Assembly: GCA_027858455.1 (NCBI GenBank) | Contig: JAQICQ010000027.1 | Location: 1 to 44,267 of the forward strand | Direction: 5' to 3' | Source: Elusimicrobiota bacterium | Lineage (GTDB): Bacteria; CG03; SLGR01; JAGXOG01 | Length of the DNA: 44,267 nt | In this document: piece after piece, positions 40,621 through 44,267 of the stretch | Numbering within the stretch: position 1 is the stretch's first letter | How the letters are laid out: every line of letters starts with the position of its first letter | Program-made: the position numbers and the translations under genes | The notes under the pieces: generated by a model | Database searches by the model: none | Seen by the model: the letters and a program-made list of their open reading frames with translations, nothing else | What the model was told of the DNA's origin: nothing

Positions 40621-41521
40621 ATACAGGTATAGAAAATTTTCTGATTATTTAAAAGACAGATACGGATGCAGGGTATATAAGGTAGGAGTAAATGCCGGAT
40701 TCAGCTGCCCTAACCGTGACGGTAAAAAATCATCCGGCGGGTGCATATACTGCAACAACAAGACTTTCGGACGGCAGGATAAACCGGTAAGAGAACAGAT
40801 AGAGGATGGGATAAATTTTACCCGGAAAAGATGTAGCGCTGAAAAACATATCATATATTTTCAATCCTTTACCAATACCTATGCGACGCCGGGCAAGTTA
40901 GAAAAACTGTATAACATTATAAGAGAATATAGCAGCGTTGTCGGTTTGTCAATAGGGACCCGACCTGATTGTATAGACAATGAAAAGCTTGATATTGTAG
41001 AGAAATTTTGCGAAGATTATGAGGTGTGGATGGAATACGGCCTTCAGAGTATAAATGACCGCACTTTAAATTTTATAAACAGGGGGCATTCTTACGGTGA
41101 TTTTTTAAATGCGGTAAAACTCACCCGAAAGCGGAAGGATATAAAAATCTCCCCACATGTTATTATAGGACTGCCGGGGGAAACCGGCAGTGATTTTAAA
41201 AAGACCGCCCGTGAAATGGGGAGGCTTAAAGTAGACGGGATAAAGATACATCCCCAGCATGTGGTAAAAGATACGCTTCTTGAGGAGCTCTATAAAAACG
41301 GTGATTACAACCCACCCGGTTTTAAGGATTATACATCAGCCGCAGCGGATTTTTTAGAGTATCTATGGCCGGATACGGTTATACAGAGAATTACCGCGAC
41401 CTGCCCGACGGATATGCTTTTAGCCCCGGAGTGGTTAAATAATACCGGAAGCGTAATTAAGGATGTAAATGAGCAGTTAGCGGAAAGGAAGAGCCGTCAG
41501 GGGCGATTATTTTCAATATAA
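40607..41521 (+). CDS. Radical SAM protein, YhcC/TIGR01212 type
   Basis: The 304-residue protein has the family Cys motif with long spacing, C34-x11-C46-x2-C49 (SCPNRDG...GGCIYCN), then YFQSFTNTYA, GLSIGTRPDCI, EYGLQSINDRTL and PHVIIGLPGET. The substrate of this Elp3-like family is unknown. It overlaps the RseC-like gene by 14 bp and ends the purU-rnf run. Confidence 0.94.
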   Translation: MSKVKYRYRKFSDYLKDRYGCRVYKVGVNAGFSCPNRDGKKSSGGCIYCNNKTFGRQDKPVREQIEDGINFTRKRCSAEKHIIYFQSFTNTYATPGKLEKLYNIIREYSSVVGLSIGTRPDCIDNEKLDIVEKFCEDYEVWMEYGLQSINDRTLNFINRGHSYGDFLNAVKLTRKRKDIKISPHVIIGLPGETGSDFKKTAREMGRLKVDGIKIHPQHVVKDTLLEELYKNGDYNPPGFKDYTSAAADFLEYLWPDTVIQRITATCPTDMLLAPEWLNNTGSVIKDVNEQLAERKSRQGRLFSI

Positions 41522-41542
41522 TAATTTTCGAAAAAAATAACA

Positions 41543-43411
41543 ATGACAATAAAAAAATATGATATTATAGTTGTAGGGGCGGGACATGCGGGAACCGAGG
41601 CCGCATATATTGCAGCTGTCATGGGGGTATCAACTCTTCTTGTGACAATGGACAGGGATAATCCCGGGTTTATGTCATGTAATCCGGCAATAGGGGGAGT
41701 GGGCAAAGGCCAGCTGGTGAAAGAGATAGACGCTCTCGGCGGGATTATGGCCCGCGCAGCCGATGAGGGAGGAATAGAGTTTAAAAAGCTCAATACTTCA
41801 AAAGGGGCCGCTGTTCATTCTTCCCGCGCTCAAGAAGACCGGGATCTGTATAAAAAATATATTCAAAAAGAATTAGAAGAAAAAACAAATAATCTAAACA
41901 TAAAAGAAGCTGAAGTAAGCGGGCTTTTAAAGAAAGAAGGCGCTGTTGCGGGAGTAAATCTGGCCGACGGCGCCAAGATTGAGGCCGGAAAGGTTATTTT
42001 GACCCCGGGAACTTTTTTAAACGGAATGTTGCATATCGGATTAAAAAGTTTTCAGGGCGGACGCGTCGGGGAAAAGAGTTCCTGCGCGCTGGCAGAAGAT
42101 TTAAGAAAACTTGGGCTTGATATGATGAGATTTAAAACCGGAACCTGCCCCCGCCTTAAAGGAGATACAATTGATTTTAAGCAAATGGCCGTTGAAGAGG
42201 GAGACAGGCAGCCGGAACCGTTTTCTCTGAGGACGGATAAAAAACTTAAAAATCGGGTAAAATGTTTTACAACTTATACAAATAAAAAGACTCATCGGAT
42301 TATACGGGACGGGTTTAGCCAGTCTCCGCTTGTAACCGGCAAGATAGAGGGAACAGGTGTAAGATACTGTCCCTCTATTGAAGATAAACTTATAAGGTTT
42401 TCTTCAATAGAAAAGCATAGAATAGTCCTTGAGCCGGAAAGTTTAAAAAAAGACCTATATTATCCCAACGGAGTTTCAACGAGCCTTCCCGAAAAAATAC
42501 AGGAAAAGTTTATTCATTCTATCCGGGGGCTTGAAAAAGCCCGGATAGTAAAGTACGGCTACGGCATAGAGCACGATATTGTTTCCCCTCTTGAATTGAA
42601 ACCGACGCTTGAGACAAAGAAAGTAAATAATTTATACCTTGCCGGTCAGATAAACGGGACCACGGGCTATGAAGAAGCCGCCGCGCAGGGGTTGTTGGCG
42701 GGTATAAACGCAGCCGCCTCAATCAGGGGAATGGAGCCGTTAATTTTAAAAAGGCATGAGGCCTATATAGGTGTGCTCATAGATGATCTGGTAACAAAAG
42801 GAACTTTAGAACCATACAGAATGTTTACTTCCCGGGCCGAGTACAGGCTCATGATCAGAGAAGACAATGCCCATACGCGGCTTATAGAAAAGGCAAGAGA
42901 TTACGGTACTGTTGACGATGAGTTTTACCATAAAATAAATAAAATTAAGGAAGGGGTTAAAAAAGCCGTGCGGATAGTTAAAAAAACGGTAGTTTTAGAG
43001 GGCTCGCCTGCCGGGCGAAAACTTAAGTTAACTAAACCAACGGCTGCCGGGAAACTCTTTAAAAATCCTCGCGTTGACAGTGATATATTAATAGATAATA
43101 TTAAAGAGTTAAGAGGGTGTTCTCCGGAAATTTTTTTTCCGGAAATACTGAAAAGGCTTAAAATAGAGTTAAAATATGAGGGATACATAAAGAAGCAGAC
43201 AAAAAATATTATGGAGCTTTCCGATATGGAAAAGGTGAAACTGTCCGACGGCATTGATTATAGGAAGATAAACAGCCTTTCAAACGAGGAAACCGAAAAA
43301 CTAAATAAAGTCAGGCCGGAAAATCTTGCCCGAGCCTCGCGCATATCCGGAATAACCCCGGCGGCGATTGCCACTATAATGGTTTATCTTAAAGGGAGAA
43401 AAGAAAAATGA
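41543..43411 (+). CDS. mnmG: tRNA uridine-5-carboxymethylaminomethyl modification enzyme
   Basis: The 622-residue protein has the FAD motif VVGAGHAGTEAA (G12, G14, G17), SCNPAIGGVGKGQLVKEIDALGG, TGTFLNGMLHIG-type segment (PGTFLNGM) and GQINGTTGYEEAAAQGL. With MnmE it builds the wobble uridine modification on tRNAs. mnmE is not in the window. The stop overlaps the PilZ gene as ATGA. Confidence 0.97.
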   Translation: MTIKKYDIIVVGAGHAGTEAAYIAAVMGVSTLLVTMDRDNPGFMSCNPAIGGVGKGQLVKEIDALGGIMARAADEGGIEFKKLNTSKGAAVHSSRAQEDRDLYKKYIQKELEEKTNNLNIKEAEVSGLLKKEGAVAGVNLADGAKIEAGKVILTPGTFLNGMLHIGLKSFQGGRVGEKSSCALAEDLRKLGLDMMRFKTGTCPRLKGDTIDFKQMAVEEGDRQPEPFSLRTDKKLKNRVKCFTTYTNKKTHRIIRDGFSQSPLVTGKIEGTGVRYCPSIEDKLIRFSSIEKHRIVLEPESLKKDLYYPNGVSTSLPEKIQEKFIHSIRGLEKARIVKYGYGIEHDIVSPLELKPTLETKKVNNLYLAGQINGTTGYEEAAAQGLLAGINAAASIRGMEPLILKRHEAYIGVLIDDLVTKGTLEPYRMFTSRAEYRLMIREDNAHTRLIEKARDYGTVDDEFYHKINKIKEGVKKAVRIVKKTVVLEGSPAGRKLKLTKPTAAGKLFKNPRVDSDILIDNIKELRGCSPEIFFPEILKRLKIELKYEGYIKKQTKNIMELSDMEKVKLSDGIDYRKINSLSNEETEKLNKVRPENLARASRISGITPAAIATIMVYLKGRKEK

Positions 43412-43791
43412 AGAAGAAAGAAGAAAAGAAAGAAGAAAAGAAAGAGGAAGAAGTCCGGGAGTTTGTAAGGGTGCAGTATAATGTTCCTGTTATTGTAGAG
43501 ACAGCGGATATGGCTCTCTCTGAATTAGATGGATATATCCAGGATATAAGCGCGCAGGGAGTTATGTTTGAAATTGCCGAAAAGCTTTATCCGGGTTTGC
43601 TGGTGAGGCTTCAGCTAAAAATGAAAAGCGATCTTGCTCCTTTAGTAGGAAATGTTCAGTGGGTTCGCCCGGCCGGAGATAAATATCAGGTGGGGCTTAA
43701 GCTTGACGAAACTGTCGCCGAACAGAACGACAGAGTTATAGACAGGATTACGGAAGAAATCATAGATGAGATCCGGAAAGATAAAAAATAG
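43408..43791 (+). CDS. PilZ-domain protein with Lys/Glu-rich start
   Basis: The 127-residue protein begins with a Lys/Glu block of about 16 residues encoded by a near-repeat of AAGAAA/GAAGAA. The PilZ domain follows: FVRVQYNVPVIVE, then the (D/N)xSxxG motif in QDISAQGVMFE, and VQWVRPAGDKYQVGLKL. The classical c-di-GMP RxxxR pair is reduced: one Arg is seen and the first is replaced, so binding is uncertain. It shares ATGA with mnmG and 26 bp with the next gene. Confidence 0.85.
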   Translation: MKKKEEKKEEKKEEEVREFVRVQYNVPVIVETADMALSELDGYIQDISAQGVMFEIAEKLYPGLLVRLQLKMKSDLAPLVGNVQWVRPAGDKYQVGLKLDETVAEQNDRVIDRITEEIIDEIRKDKK

Positions 43792-44267
43792 ATTAAATAT
43801 AGTAGATATAATATTTATCGTCTATATGTCCCTTACAGGGATAATACTTCTCTTTTTTAACAGAGGCATAAGATATCCTTATTTATATACCATAGCGCAT
43901 CTGCTGATTGTATTTACAGTTTTTAAATTAATTCCCATTCTTGAAGACAGTACAAATAAATTTTTAAATTTTCTAAGGTGGTGGTATCCTATATTGTTTT
44001 TTACTTTTAATTACAGGGAAGCCGATAGGTTCACCGGGATAATAGCAAAGGGGTGGTATGACAGTTTAATTTTTAATTTTGAATACAGATTATTCGGAGT
44101 ACATCCGACCCTTTGGGTGGAGCGGTTTATTTCCCCTGCGCTTACCGAAATAATGAAGTTTAATTATTTTACTTATTATCTTATGATACCGGTGGCGGCC
44201 GCGGCGCTTTACTTTTTTAATAAAAGAAAAAACTATATAAGGTTTCTGACGGCGGTATGCATAGCGT
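43766..44267 (+). CDS. PAP2/Aur1-like integral membrane protein (3' truncated by window edge)
   Basis: The frame starts with ATG at 43766, overlapping the PilZ gene by 26 bp, and stays open for 167 codons to the window end. It has at least four hydrophobic helices and the motif-like stretch FNFEYRLFGVHPTLWVERF, then SPALTEIMKFNYFTYYLM, as in PAP2-superfamily inositol-phosphotransferase-like proteins. The catalytic motifs would lie beyond the edge, so the class is provisional. An internal ATG (43826) is possible. Confidence 0.75.
   Translation, partial: MRSGKIKNRLNIVDIIFIVYMSLTGIILLFFNRGIRYPYLYTIAHLLIVFTVFKLIPILEDSTNKFLNFLRWWYPILFFTFNYREADRFTGIIAKGWYDSLIFNFEYRLFGVHPTLWVERFISPALTEIMKFNYFTYYLMIPVAAAALYFFNKRKNYIRFLTAVCIA

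Noticed and set aside
1..44267. Insertion sequences, prophage or transposase genes
   Set aside because: None of the reading frames resembles a transposase, integrase or phage structural gene.

Overview
The window is about 44 kb of a moderately AT-rich, densely packed bacterial chromosome. Almost every gene is on the + strand; only one reads leftward. The content is mostly housekeeping: redox chemistry, folate and c-di-AMP genes, tRNA modification, translation factors, and membrane energy conversion. An Rnf complex, a K+-dependent-type membrane pyrophosphatase, formyl-THF deformylase, radical SAM proteins and a nitroreductase point to an anaerobe. Lipoprotein signals suggest a diderm-type envelope. 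The gene neighbourhoods resemble those of uncultured candidate phyla around Omnitrophota, Elusimicrobiota and Firestonebacteria. That placement is inference from gene content; no 16S rRNA or universal marker set is present to fix it.

Layout. 1-3.6 kb: the tail of a MATE transporter, a Cys-rich DUF6485 protein, a zinc-ribbon Nudix hydrolase, a radical SAM/winged-helix protein, a protein with three tandem BMC (microcompartment shell) domains, and YggS. 3.6-5.9 kb: a tandem YibE/F membrane pair. 5.8-7.1 kb: a consensus promoter driving an ArsR regulator, thioredoxin, FmdB and a CoA-binding protein. 7.2-9.6 kb: acid phosphatase lipoprotein, HPP membrane protein, nitroreductase and CcdA. 9.6-10.4 kb: a non-coding region in which two direct copies of a modular multi-hairpin repeat flank a tRNA with anticodon CAU. 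10.4-20.4 kb: a lipoprotein followed by tilS-hpt-ftsH-folE-folP-cdaA-(28-aa CdaR-like microprotein)-pdxJ-pseudopilin-like-acpS-nnrD-small membrane protein, mostly overlapping or a few bases apart, then a terminator. 20.4-25.5 kb: tsaE-tsaB-(coiled coil/GNAT fusion)-hisG-gltX-DUF1844-tRNA-Gln. 25.6-28.7 kb: divergent YihY/BrkB and an amino acid permease fused to a PTS EIIA domain. 28.7-35.5 kb: glmU(short)-prs-rplY-pth-DUF502-hppA-ychF. 35.5-41.5 kb: purU-rnfCGEAB-rseC-yhcC, with no rnfD. 41.5-44.3 kb: mnmG, a PilZ protein and a truncated PAP2-like membrane protein.

How it fits together. The pyrophosphatase and Rnf complex can both build an ion gradient. Two t6A genes (tsaE, tsaB), tilS, mnmG, pth, gltX and two tRNAs form a strong tRNA and translation theme. 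The ArsR-thioredoxin-CcdA stretch looks like a thiol-redox block. The most unusual items are the triple-BMC protein without any microcompartment locus, the modular hairpin repeats around the tRNA, the Rnf cluster without subunit D, the CdaR-like microprotein, and several operon heads where the -10 box lies about 6 nt from the start codon, suggesting leaderless mRNAs.
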